Of a stretch of 64,000 nt of DNA, positions 43,937 through 54,996 are shown piece after piece. The DNA is from Cyathus striatus (Eukaryota; Basidiomycota; Agaricomycetes; Agaricales; Nidulariaceae), in contig JAOVFP010000020.1 of NCBI GenBank assembly GCA_025738555.1, positions 1,922,001 to 1,986,000 on the forward strand, read 5' to 3'. Both the position numbers and the translations under genes were made by a program. The notes beneath the pieces were generated by a model. That model was not told the origin of the DNA, did not search any database, and saw only the letters and a list, made by a program, of their open reading frames with translations. How positions within the stretch are numbered: the first letter of the stretch is position 1; each line of letters starts with the position of its first letter.

Positions 43937-45976
43937 TCATTGGTCGCGTGGGTGGTAAGGAACTACACAATATGCTGCAAAACGAAGCTTCGAGAGGGTG
44001 CCGTCGAGTTCACCAAGTACATATGATCCTCCTTTTGTGCGTTGAATAACAATCATAGGCCCAAGGTAGTGCAGTTTAGTCTTACGGCCAATATCTGAGT
44101 CCAAATGCAAGTTCCTAATGAGAACAAGAGAGTCGGGCTTGAAGTCAAAGTCCTTAATTGAGTTGGCAAAGGTCTGTTCAAACTGCTTGATAGACTCGTA
44201 ACGTGCTTTGAGTACATGTTCCTTGATGCGACTGAGGTCTGCAGGGTGCTTCTGCAACTGAATTGCACAGTATGCGACGAGTTCTTCAGTGGAAATAGGG
44301 TGGTCAAGATGAGGGGAGAGGTATGTGGCTTCAGTGATGTCGAATGGAAGGAGTGGTTCAAGTCTGTGTGCGATGTAATAGGGAGAATACCCCATAGAAC
44401 GTTGGATCGTTATGCATTTGGCCCATATGGTAGAGTGCACGACCTTGGTCCATTTTGAGAGGTCACCTTCTGCGGCTTTGAGTAATGCTTGACAAATGTC
44501 GAAGTGCCTTTGTTCAACAATACCATTGGCCTGTTTATTGTATGGTGAGATCCTAATCCAGTGTATATGGTACTTATCGCATAGAGTTTCCACAGCAGCT
44601 AAGAATGCAGTACCATTATCAGCCACGATCTCCTCTATTGCACCCCAATGACATAGAATTTCTTCGAAGATGAATGCAGCGATTGTTTGTGTATTTTTGG
44701 ACCAGAGCATGCGCCATTTGGGGTATCCAGAGACAGAACAGCAGGCATGTATGAGACCTTTGAAGCCATTGGACCGTGTCGTCATGAACATAGTGTCAAT
44801 GTAGCATTTGCAGAAGAGGTTGGTGGGTGTGGGGACAGTGGGAGGTATGTGGTTCTTGTATAGTGTATGGATCTGGCATTCATGACATGTCTTGATGTAC
44901 CACTTGACATCCTGGTCGAGATAGGGCCACCAAAAGCGTTCAAGTAGGCGAGTTCTGACAGTGAAGATACCCTTGTGGCCAAGTTTGTCATGAGCAGCGC
45001 AAATGAGGTTGAGTCGTTTTGGTGGTGGTATGACGAGTTTGTGCTTATTGTGAGGGTCGCAACGCCATAGTCTTCCATCACTGAGAAAGAATCTTGAAGA
45101 ATGCTTGACGAAAGTTCTGAAATCCTTCTCGTTCATAGAAGTGGGGTGCTGAGGGTTATGAAGGAATGATTCTATAGCAAGGAGTTCGCTATTGTACTCA
45201 ATTTCCTTGTCTGAGCGAGGTATTTCGATATTTGAGCCTAAGAATGAGGCGATGAGAGCAGAGGGAGTAGCAGGTGCAATAGTGACATGGTGGTGTAAGG
45301 CTTCCATGTCTGTATATGAGGTGAATGAGTGTGAGGATGTGATAGCGAGAGAGTAGACAGAGGAGGAATGGCGGGTAGGAACACAATTCCAGTTGAGTAC
45401 TTCAACAGCAAACCCATACGCTGAGTTGATCCATTTGTCAAAGGAATCTTGTTCATCTTTGTCTTCTGATGTGTGTGGCCATCTAGAGAGTCCGTCTGCA
45501 GGGGTATGATTCTTTCCAGGAACATGTCGAAGCTTGAAACTGAACAATAGAATACCTGCAATCCAGCGGTTGATAGAGGCACCTGGCTGGATATCTGGAT
45601 TATTAAGCATCCCTTTTATCGATTTTGCATCTACTTTGACTACTAAGTTCTTGATGCCGATGATCCAGATTTTTGTTGCCTTAAGAGCATGAAACAGGCC
45701 ATAGAGCTTGAGTTTGGCTTGAGAGTAGTGTGATTCTCTGTCATTCCATGTGATAGAGCCAAACCAACTTGGATATTGTTTACCATCAGAGCCAAATTGT
45801 GATAGCCAGAAACCTACAGCAATATAGGAGGAGTCGACAGTGAGTATTACTTCCAGGGGTGAGTTATAGTCGATAGCTCGTATTGCCAGTGAAGTTGAGA
45901 CCAGATACTTGACCTTCTCTATAGCTAGAAGTTGATCAGATCCAAAGTTAAACTCAATATCTTTCTTAGTTAGCAT
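43937..45976 (-). CDS. Gypsy pol: RNase H and integrase, 679 codons open
   Basis: Longest intact frame of the element. First part is an RNase H-like domain (LTVDSSYIAVGFWLSQ; LKLYGLFHALKATKIWI; VKVDAKSIKGML). Then the integrase zinc region HDKLGHKG...CHEC and the catalytic core with CYIDTMFM, EEIVADNGTAF and NKQANGIVEQRH supplying the D, D and E. No chromodomain is seen at the C-terminus (ends VVPYHPRDQ). Its true start is upstream: the reading frame is cut from RT by stops between 45976 and 46100, so it is a fragment of a once longer pol. Confidence 0.88.
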   Translation of the reverse strand: MLTKKDIEFNFGSDQLLAIEKVKYLVSTSLAIRAIDYNSPLEVILTVDSSYIAVGFWLSQFGSDGKQYPSWFGSITWNDRESHYSQAKLKLYGLFHALKATKIWIIGIKNLVVKVDAKSIKGMLNNPDIQPGASINRWIAGILLFSFKLRHVPGKNHTPADGLSRWPHTSEDKDEQDSFDKWINSAYGFAVEVLNWNCVPTRHSSSVYSLAITSSHSFTSYTDMEALHHHVTIAPATPSALIASFLGSNIEIPRSDKEIEYNSELLAIESFLHNPQHPTSMNEKDFRTFVKHSSRFFLSDGRLWRCDPHNKHKLVIPPPKRLNLICAAHDKLGHKGIFTVRTRLLERFWWPYLDQDVKWYIKTCHECQIHTLYKNHIPPTVPTPTNLFCKCYIDTMFMTTRSNGFKGLIHACCSVSGYPKWRMLWSKNTQTIAAFIFEEILCHWGAIEEIVADNGTAFLAAVETLCDKYHIHWIRISPYNKQANGIVEQRHFDICQALLKAAEGDLSKWTKVVHSTIWAKCITIQRSMGYSPYYIAHRLEPLLPFDITEATYLSPHLDHPISTEELVAYCAIQLQKHPADLSRIKEHVLKARYESIKQFEQTFANSIKDFDFKPDSLVLIRNLHLDSDIGRKTKLHYLGPMIVIQRTKGGSYVLGELDGTLSKLRFAAYCVVPYHPRDQ

Positions 45977-46099
45977 TTGAAGAGGGCATGTGTGAACAGC
46001 ATAGTTCTTGATGAAGGTGCGAAGTGTACCGCATGTGCCTAAAAATCCACAGACTTCAGAGATATTCTTACAAATAGGCCAGTCACAAATTCATTGAAC

Positions 46100-46966
46100 T
46101 CAAGCATCATCTGGTACGCATCCTTCATAAGTGCACTTGTGTCCTACAATAATTGCAGATGGAACACAGAACTTCAATTTCTTTGCTGAAAATGTTGCCT
46201 TAGCATGTCGAATACGTTGAATAACCCGATTTACATTTTGAAAATGTTCCCATACGAATCTGCAGATACCAGGGTTCTCGGGTATTGTCTCAAAGCCTTC
46301 TGGTGTTTCATATCGCGTTTTTGGACCTTTCACTGGTACATCGTCAACAAAGGGCTTGGTGATGTGAGGAATTTCAGGTCTGAGGATAAATACGAGATCA
46401 CCATGTTGAATTTGCATTGAATTAGTGTGTCCTTGAGGGATAGCTGTGAGTCGGAATGGTCCTAAAGGAGTTTGGAAGGATGTGAGGTCTCGAGAGTGTG
46501 GGTCCAATTTACATTGATCGAAGCCGACAAGGAGATCAAATACACCATAGCATGCTTGTCCTCCAAATGATTCTGCATACTCTTCAACATTTGGTGGGGG
46601 TCCTGAGTCCTTGATAGTGACTGCATTCAAAGGTTGTAAATTGTGTACAAGCCAAAGAGATGTTTTGTCCTTCTTCAAAACAGCAAACCAGCAAGAGCAG
46701 TATGACGAATTTGATGGCTCATAAACTCCTGAAGTGATTTTGTCCTTAATTATTTGAACAATGCAATCATAGAGTCCAGGGGGGATAGGAATGTTCTTGA
46801 GTGCCCATGGTATGTGTTCAATAGTTGGAATAATGACTGGGTCGAAATATTTGTCCGAAAATCTTCCTTTCTCAGATTCGTCCCAAGCAAAGGCCATTTC
46901 TTGCTGTGCGATAAGGTAATGAATGAGCTTCTCTTCCTGTTCCCATAAGAAGCCATTAGGGTTCAT
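46100..46966 (-). pseudogene. Gypsy reverse transcriptase fragment
   Basis: Contains VYEPSNSSYCSCWFAVLKKD, LVHNLQPLNAVTI, ESFGGQACYGVFDLLVGFDQ, FQTPLGPFRLTAIPQG and the active site FVDDVPVKGP (the Y/F-x-D-D box). This is the DDVPVKGP-type RT common in Agaricomycete gypsy elements. Some normally conserved residues look changed, for example SCW for SRW and LWLVHN for LRLVHD. Ends in a stop before the RNase H part. Confidence 0.88.
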
Positions 46967-47505
46967 GTTATTTGCATCTTTACATTCTTGTGTGTATCGT
47001 GTTCCAGGAGTGAAGTCAGGTGGAGAAGTGGGAAGTGTTGGTATGTCTTCAAGCAGGTCGGAGGGAATTCTTCATACAACTCAGAAGTGTTCTGGTAGTG
47101 TTGTTGCAATGGGTTTGATATGGTTTGCAACTTTCTTGTATGCGAGATTGGTTGCTTCGTTTGTGTGATCTTGTAGTGTGTCTTGCTTACTTGTAATTTC
47201 TGAGTAACTTGGTTCTTCAGTTGGATTGTGGGTTGGGAAAAGGCCAGTTGTAGTGATGTTGCAGCTAATGTCCAGTGAGATATCATAGCCATTACAGAAA
47301 TTTATTAGAATAAACAATTCAACAGCAGAGAGAGTGGTATCAGTTAATGAATTAGAGCTGGGAGATGAGTTATCAGGGGAAACTGAGAAGAAACTGGAAG
47401 AAACTGAATGGGGGAGTGAGCCAGGATTAATTGGTGATAATGTAGGAGTAGATATATAAGGTGGATGCATCGTATCTTGTCGAACAGTTGTTGATTCCTC
47501 GATAT

Positions 47506-47935
47506 TCAAAAATCCGCCTTCATAGTTTGGGTGCGAGTGGGAGTTGTGAATGCAGCATGGGTATTGGGATCGATGAGCGTGATTTGTTGGTCACCATTCA
47601 AGAAGTCTTGAGTGGTCATTTGAGCAAGCCGGGAGAATGGGCAGCTGAGAAGTAAATCATATGGTGCATTTTCAACAACCTGTACCTGTAAAAACAATTT
47701 AATTGGACCTATGGAGACTTTGAGATTAGTGAGTAGGCCTGCAGTTGGACTCTTCGACCCATTTGCTGCTTCCATAGTGACAAACTGTTTCTTGTCAATA
47801 GGAGTCTTCAATTTTTGCCAGAGCTTGCATCAAATAGCAATAATTTTGGATCCATTATCCAGTAGTCCTTCACATTGTAAATCTTTGTCACCAAGTTTCA
47901 CATCAATCTGACACAATGGCTCGATTTTCAAAGCA
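47506..47935 (-). pseudogene. Gypsy aspartic protease region
   Basis: The 47506-47811 frame has the C-terminal half of a retropepsin-like fold (VQVVENAPYDLLLSCPF, where families usually have V...A.YDILLGRPF). Just upstream, across a TGA, lies LLDNGSKI, in the position of the D-S/T-G active site. The stop reads TGA where CGA would continue the frame, consistent with CpG decay. Confidence 0.65.
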
Positions 47936-48138
47936 ACAATCTATCTGTCATGGATTGGCAGCATGTGAAGTAGAAGTTGGGCTATGGTGTCATGGGGTAC
48001 AGTAGTGACTGAGCTAGTATTTGCAGTATCAGCCATTGAAATCTTTCTTGTTGTTGTCAGATCCTTGTATTGTCGTCATATACCAGGTGAAAGGGCCAGG
48101 AGTTCTTGTTGTGTAAGTGTAATTGTAGAGTCAAGATT

Positions 48139-49930
48139 TCATTGAAGGACTGCTTGAGCTATTTTAGGATCTTCGACAGGCATGAGATATCTGTACTGTG
48201 CTTTCTCCTGAGATGTTGATGTACCATGTGGTTTTGGTGCAGGGTCTGTGACAGCTTGAGAACTCTTGGATTTTGCCTGAGAGTGGGTCTGAGCACAGGA
48301 TATAGCAGCTTCTGCAGCCTCCTTTTGTGTGAGCTTCTCATTTGCTACCTTCATGATGTTCTTCAACAGGATTGCCTCTTCGTCGTCAATGATTTGAGCC
48401 TGTTCCTTTTCATCTTGCTGAGTGAGTACTGGTGTGGGTGGCACAACTTCAATATTTGACTCAGGATCTAGTTCATCTTCATCCAATTTCACTGGGTCGA
48501 TCCAGCTATAAACCTGTGGAGGGGGAATTACTTCAAACATCTTTGATGATACTGTGGCACTAGCTGGTTGAGGATTGGATCTGTGCCAGTTATCAATGCA
48601 TTCACACATATTCTTCCCAGGTATGAGTCATGTTACCCTATAACTGTTTGGCAGGATAATTTGGTTCTCGTCATCTTGTGCACATAGTTTTCATTGAATG
48701 TAATCTGCAAGAGTAGGACATTCATGCTTATAATGTGCCGTGTCTGAACAGAATACACATCCAATGAAGCGAGGTGCACTTGAGAAGTTTGAAGGTCTTG
48801 TGGGTGAGTAGGATGTGGATCGTGGTGCTTGAGGTTGAGGAGAGTTACCAGTGAGCTGCTGTTGGTATGATGCAAACATTTGAGATAAAGCTGGCATTAG
48901 GGCTTCAAGATTCTTCAAGTTGAATGTTTCCTTCTGAACTGTGGGTTCTGCAGGTGTAACAGTCCTTGAATCAAGATTGGAGTAGGAAAGAGGGGTGTAA
49001 GGGGATGATAGGAGGTGTCCTGCTGCGTCGAAAACAGTCTTGATAGGGAACAGATCCTCTGGATGGTGCATACTGTTTTTCACCATCAAATAGCTTCGTA
49101 AACACATCCTAAACTCAATATTGAAGCCATGCATAAACACTTTTGAGCCTTCACATTCCAAAATATGGTCATGTTTTCTTAAGTAATTGTACATCAGGAG
49201 GAAGCCTCAGTGATATTCTCCTAGATGAAAGTGGCTATCCATGCATAGAAGTGCTTGCTTTTCTGTGAAGAGGTCAAGTTCGTTTTTGGAATATGTGCAC
49301 TCAGTTTCTGATCCAGCGCCAGGGTATAGCTCAAGTAGTTCTGTCTTGAACTCTGTCCACGAGGTACCATTTCAAGTCTTTAAGTCTTCCCAGAGGTCAG
49401 TGTCGCTTTGTGGTGCATAGTAAATGGCCCATTTAATGTAGTCTATATCCAAGTATGCACCACCATTGATGCATGCAGCTTGAACATCTGAGAGGAATTG
49501 CTGTAGAGTCCATGGATCACCATTATATTTTGGTGCCAAATGGTGCTGTTGTCTGGGCATACGAGCACTAGCTGGTACTGCAGGAGTAGTAGACATCGTT
49601 GATTCTGAACTGAGGGTTTTGTCATCGTCAGAGACTGGGCAGAGTCAAAATGTGCTTGCTGAGGGAGGGATTTCATCTACTTGTGCAGGATTTGGGTGGT
49701 TGAAATAATAGGCTTGTTCAATGCCGAAGTCTTCATTACACACTGCAGATGCAGAGGGAGGTTGCAGTTGGTAATCCAGTGTGAATGTTGGTGAGGATTC
49801 GGAGTCGGACACAAATGGAGGTTGAATAAATGAGAGGGGAATAGGCTCAGATGATGTTGAAGATGGGTTACGAGGTCGCGAAGCAACAAGACGGACTTCT
49901 TCAGCAAAGTTGCAAGATGGTGTTATGGGA
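48139..49930 (-). pseudogene. Gypsy gag region, broken by stops
   Basis: In element order: PSCNFAEEV near 49920; a capsid-like segment at 49596-49372 (LAPKYNGDPWTLQQFLSDVQ); 49194-48691 with a CCHC zinc knuckle CVFCSDTAHYKHEC (CX2CX4HX4C); and a Gln/Pro/Glu-rich linker 48609-48139. At least two of the interrupting stops are TGA where CGA or CGG is expected. No continuous gag can be made. Confidence 0.8.
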
Positions 49931-50092
49931 TCCAGGTCCTAGAAACATTATCTGGTGGTGGGGTTATTCGAGAGTGAGGGTGTAAGAGAGTTCAAAGGAG
50001 GTTGTTGGAATAGCAAGAGCGAAATGAGAGTGTGTGTGCAAGGATTGAGAAAAGTAAAACACCTTAGAAGCCCCTTGTGGTGGGCTCCACTT

Positions 50093-50863
50093 TGAAGAGG
50101 TATTAAGTCCACTGGGCATACCTAAACAAAGACAAAATGCGAGTCGTCAAGACATCTGTCCAACTGGGGTGTTCTAAGGTGAGAAGGAAGGGAGTCAGAA
50201 TGATAAGATGAGAGGTTTGTGACATAACAAGAGAGATAGAACTTCAACAGGAAGTTCTAGAGAGGATGAGCGATGGTGTGAGCATAAAGTTGGGAAAGTG
50301 AACGGTGAAACATTAGAGACAGTTTTGTAGACTTAGATTTCGAGTATGAGATGGTGTAAAAGTTGATTAGCCAAGCTGTAGAAAATACAATGGTTTATAT
50401 ACAGAGAATAAACAACTAATCCTAAAATGAATAAGTCACTCCAGGACTCTGGTGAGTGACGATCTCGGACTAGAAATGAATAATAAAGACAGGTAACATA
50501 GCTGAAACACAAGAAATGAATGAGATGTAGTCCAAGGGAGTCCATTATAAGGAATAGTGTTGAGTCCATGTAAAGTTTCCAATGTCAAAGTTCAGGGTTT
50601 GTACTGCGAGCGGCGGCAGGGACGTCTTGGTGAGTCAAAATGATCCCTAGAACTGGGTATGATGTCGGAGCGGTGCACGAAGATGTACATTTTGAGGAAA
50701 GTCCGGGACAGGGCGAGCGGAGAGAGGAGGATAAGTTGAGACGAGCGGAACGCGTATGGACGCGTCATTCCAGCGTGATGCGTGATTACGTAATCGCAAT
50801 TGGAACGTCTTCGGATGTTCGAGATATCGCGTTTCGCATCGCAGGCACTTTGCCTGCTCTACA
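50093..50863 (-). repeat. 5' LTR of the gypsy element
   Basis: 771 bp, colinear with 42292-43062. Its outer 270 bp toward 50863 keep about 27 CpG sites. The inner part has decayed like the other LTR. Equal length and full colinearity show the pair belongs to one insertion. Confidence 0.92.
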
Positions 50864-50867
50864 ATCC

Positions 50868-51466
50868 TAATATCTCGGATTTCACGTAGGGTAAAACTTT
50901 TAAGGAAGCGGCCATGTGGCTTGGTAAGTAGCTGTTGTGACACTGTCATTGTTTCATCGTCAGGGTGGTGACTTCGGAAACTCGCACGGCCTGAAAAAGC
51001 CACAGAAGGTATGCGAGCGAAATACTTTGCCAGAACGACTGGAATATCATGGATTTCACAGAATTCGAGTCGTTCGAGAGAAAGCAGCAATAAAATGGAA
51101 ACCAATGCATGTTTCAAATATGTTGTGGACTTCGGCCGATATTTGAAAACATGCTGAGCATGGTGGGGAACCCAGGGTGATTAAAAATTTCACAAGAACT
51201 AGAGCCAATGTACTTGAATTCACGGACGTATATTGAGAGCTCTGGAGATGAGAAGAACACGTCACGAAGGCGAGTATATTGGTCAAATGTTCTCCTATGG
51301 CTATATCCATAGCCCAAAGTGATTGAGTGGAAAAGACGGCGGCGCGATGTTTGCGAAATGTCACTATAAACTAGAGTGCATGCTTTAAGAGACCGAAAGT
51401 CCTGATGATCAATTTCGTTGACGATGGCTTAACAGTTCCAGGAGGGATATTAATTCGGGTTGACAT
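50868..51466 (-). pseudogene. F-box paralogue 4, right piece
   Basis: 5' half of the F-box gene whose other piece is at 42163-42291. Start ATG at 51466. A one-base loss soon after (IPPGTVKPSS instead of IPPEIVEAIV) shifts the frame, and about 34 bp are missing near 51137 compared with paralogue 3 (AACTGACATAACAATC... absent). The gypsy element sits between the two pieces. So it is dead by three independent lesions. Confidence 0.87.
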
Positions 51467-52136
51467 ACACTCCAGGAAATTAGGAACTGCAACAAATTAT
51501 GATAGTCTATATGCGATAAAAACATATTTTTCTCACCTTAGATTTTAAGGTTGGACTACTAGCCACAGAAACTTTTTAAATTTTTTTGACGGAAGTCTTC
51601 TGGGAAATAGGAAGCAGACGATGGGTGGCACACTGAAGTTTGAACTGCCATCGCTTATATGTATTTTGTGGCACTCTATTAATAGCCTGTAAATAATAGT
51701 CGTCGGGGTGTCATGAGTCGAAACTCGAGGGTCACCGTATACAAGATTATTTTGAGCATGGAATTTGTCTTGACGAAAAACACCCACACATTGCGGTTCA
51801 GAAAGCTTTAAAGATAGCATCTAAGTATTCCAAGATATATATAAAAGACATCAAAGCAAACGAGTAGGTAGAAGATGGCAATGAAGAAGTCGAGAATATG
51901 TATAATGATCAAGATGGAGGTATCAACTTGAACTTGAAGGGGTGGTGCAATATGAAGTAGGATACGGAGAAGATTTTGACAATTTCCACACCAGAGATAC
52001 TTTCAACATATCAACAATCCATTTAAAAGTATCAGCAGTAGTAGTACAACATACACAAAAGTCAAAAATCAAACCAAACAAACGAGCAAAAAAAGCGCAC
52101 ACAGAAACTCAAACATTGCTCAAACACACTTACTTA
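51467..52136. other. Intergenic, shared with copy A
   Basis: Equivalent of 35445-36290. Upstream block of the dead F-box gene, then AT-rich DNA. No gene. Confidence 0.6.
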
Positions 52137-54996
52137 CTAATTTAGATCACACACATCACCTGAACCAGGCTTCAAAAGAAAAGCATCAACCCACCGCCCC
52201 CTCTCACGCGTCCTAACATCTTGACACATCCTCACCAAATCCCCAATATCCCTCCAAAACTCATTCCCCTCAGGCTGCTCAGCCTTTGTCTCAATACTCT
52301 CCACGCGGGGGAAGATCTCATCGATATAGCGCGCTACTGTCATCTTCTGCGCCATATCCGCAGAAGGAGACAAGGTCGTTGACGATACAGAGAGCACTTG
52401 AAGGGGATGTATATCCCTGATGTTCGTCTCGGTTAAAGAGTCTTTCAATGTATTCAAAGTGGTATCGTCGATGGATATGGGAATCTGGAGCTTCTCCAGA
52501 ACCGGACAGTTCTTCGCTATCGTTTGTAGGGTATCGAAATCGACAGGCGAGCTACACTTTCCCAAAGGAAGACTAAGATCCTTCATCTCCTTAAACGACG
52601 GCACCAAAGTATGCAGCATACCCTGCCACTCCATCACAACTTTCCAATTCTCCACCCGAAGCGACTCTAGATTCTTAAGCAGCTTCAAAGAATCCAGATA
52701 TCGGCTAGGTAGCTCAAACACCCGTCCCCCGGCACTCGGAGTCGTATCCACCAAGTCCAGTGCCAGGACTTTCAAAGCTGGCCAGCGGTTCGGCACAAAT
52801 TGCAATATATCTTCCATTGTCTTAGCCCATGGAAGAGTAATAACGGCTAAAGGAGTATAGGGAAGACAAGTCGTGACAGAGTGCTGAACTGGTGCGTCAA
52901 TCTGTCGAATGATGGGAGACCGTGTCAGACTCGGAGAGCGAGAGTTCGAGCATGTGTACACTGTCTGTGATACCCGTGAGTGAATCTGTGGAAAAATGGG
53001 GGACCGTGAGCGATGTCGACTTGACCTCCCACTCCCATCTACAACAGCACGACTAGAAACGCCAACCCCAGACCAGGGGTATCTTACACTCCGGGAACGC
53101 GAGAAAGACCGACCCCGTGGAGGAGAACGGGAAATATACAGCCCACAATTGCGTGGTGGGCTGCGTACTGGACTCCTAGAGACACTACGAGGGCCCCACA
53201 AAACACTACTGGGTGGCCTACAACACGAGCCGCGGGAGGATCTACGGCTACGGCTATGGTTACGAGAGGTCCGCGAACCAGCCGGAGACACACTCCTATG
53301 AGTGCTCGCAACAACGACGGGCGGTCTACGACGAGGGCTGCGAGAGCGAGAGACACTTCGACTACGGCTACGAGAGGTCCGCGAACCAACCGGCGACACG
53401 CTCCTACGGGTGCTCACAACAACGACGGGCGGTCTACGACGAGGGCTGCGCGAGCAGGAACGGGGCATAGGCAAGCCTGGTGGGGAGGGCAGTAGTGGTG
53501 GAGGGTCACGGTGGAGGGGGGGTGTATTTGAACGCGAGCGGGAACGGGACACACGCAAGCCAAGTGGGGAAGGCACTCTTCGTGATGGGTCACGATCACT
53601 GCGGGATGTGATATTAGCTACTGGCAGGGTGCAGGTCCAGGCGGGTGGACCATTGCTGACTCTATCAGTCCCAAAATCGACAGGTGGAAATCCTACCCCT
53701 CGAGTCCCCGCTTCACCACGAACACGATCCCTAACCTCCCTCGCAGTCAAATACGCCTTCTCAGCTTGGACATATTCCTCCTCTGCCCTTACACGCGCTT
53801 CTTCTTTGATACGTGCCTCCTCTTTACGTACAGCTTCCTTCTCGAAATACTCCGCACGCCCCACAAGAGTGATTTTGATCTCTTGGAGCGTATCACATTC
53901 GATGGAATGGATCAAGTCAAGGATCAAGTCAGGGAGGCTGTAATGTGTAACTTTTGAAGGGTCTTGAATCCATTCTTCGGTCTAACCATGAAAGGAGTTG
54001 GATAATCAAGCGATGTATCCTTCAACACGAACGTCTGCAACTCCGAAAGTTGCCCAATACCCTGCAACACCTTAACGTCCGCCATACGCACAACATTATC
54101 CAGCTCCAAGTACTGTAATCCTTTTATACCAGTCACAACACCCAACAAAATACCGCTGGGGATATTATACCCCCCCGAATCCCTCAAGACAAGCTTCGTC
54201 AACGCCGGAACCGCACAAGGCAACATCTCAAGCATCGGAACAAGCACCTCCTTTGCCATCTCACTGCACCCGTCTAGCTCGATCTCGCGGAGGGTAGGGA
54301 TGAGGAATGATGGGTACGCGTAGGGCAGTTCTGAGTGGGCCCATGCGAATTCGTCGATGGTGAGGCGGTACAGGGAGGGAAAGAGGCAGGAGTTAGGGAG
54401 GAGAGGGAGTATGCGTGTCAATGAGGCTGGTGCGAGGGGTGTAGGATTTGGGGTATGAATGAAAGACTGCTCGAGCATGCGAAGGCGCCATTGTGGTGAA
54501 GATTCTGGTACTTGAGGGAGGGCTGATGAGATTGGCGCGGGTGGTTCAGGTTCAGAGATGGGGCGAGGATCAGTCAGAGAGAGGACTTTGACGAGCTTGC
54601 TGTATGTGTGGAAAGTGGTGATGTCGGCGTGTGCAATGGGACCGCTGAGGACGTGGGCGTTTGAGTGTTGTTTTAGACCTGGGAGAAGTTGGAAGAGGGG
54701 AAGGAGCGATGAGAGGGTGTGCCATTTAGTTGTCAAGTCGTCTGGAGTAGGATTCTGTACGATGGTTCTCTGTTCATCCTTCCAACAAGTCGAATGAATG
54801 TACAACGTACCTCAACAACCTCATCCACAGAACCGTCCAATCCATCAAAGCCGCACTGGGACTCGCTCTCCTCAGTGAGAGCGTCGTATGAGAAGTTGTC
54901 CGAGTCAGACTCGGAGAAGGAGCTGTTAGTGCCAAAGGTAGAGATGTCGCTGTTATCCTTGTTCATGAGATTCGATGTTGAAGTGGGGGATTGCAT
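52137..54996 (-). CDS. LRR (F-box-type family) protein with Ser/Arg-rich insert, about 934 aa, one frame break
   Basis: Exon 1 is 54996-54811; a 56-nt intron (GTACGT to GTACAG) leads to exon 2 at 54754. Exon 2 is open to about 53942 and, one frame over, from there to the TAG at 52137; a single missing base in ACAGCCTCCCTGACTT would account for it. N-terminal and C-terminal parts are LRR-like (LTKLVLRDSGG, LQYLELDNVV; LKVLALDLVD, LEKLQIPISIDD). Between them lie a coiled-coil (KEEARIKEEARVRAEEEY) and a stretch of some 200 residues with many SRSRS and SPRRRPP repeats, absent from the related gene at 60686-62695. The F-box itself is not evident. Sister copy at 36290-37015 is truncated. Either recently broken, or an assembly error. 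Confidence 0.65.

Larger units (their letters stand above)
42292..50863 (-). mobile_element. Ty3/gypsy LTR retrotransposon, 8,572 bp, complete outline
   Basis: Two 771-bp LTRs (TG...CA) bound an internal region coding on the minus strand in the order gag, protease, RT, RNase H, integrase, which is the Ty3/gypsy order. A 4-bp target duplication ATCC flanks it (42288-42291, 50864-50867), and the paralogous empty site in the F-box gene at about 34810 reads ATCATATCCTCAATATCTCG. Two bases inside the 5' (right) LTR lies TGGAGCCCACCACAAG on the minus strand, a plausible tRNA primer-binding site. The frames are broken by stops, several from CGA to TGA, so it is not autonomous as it stands. A plus-strand spliced frame lies at 43314-43770. 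Confidence 0.93.
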
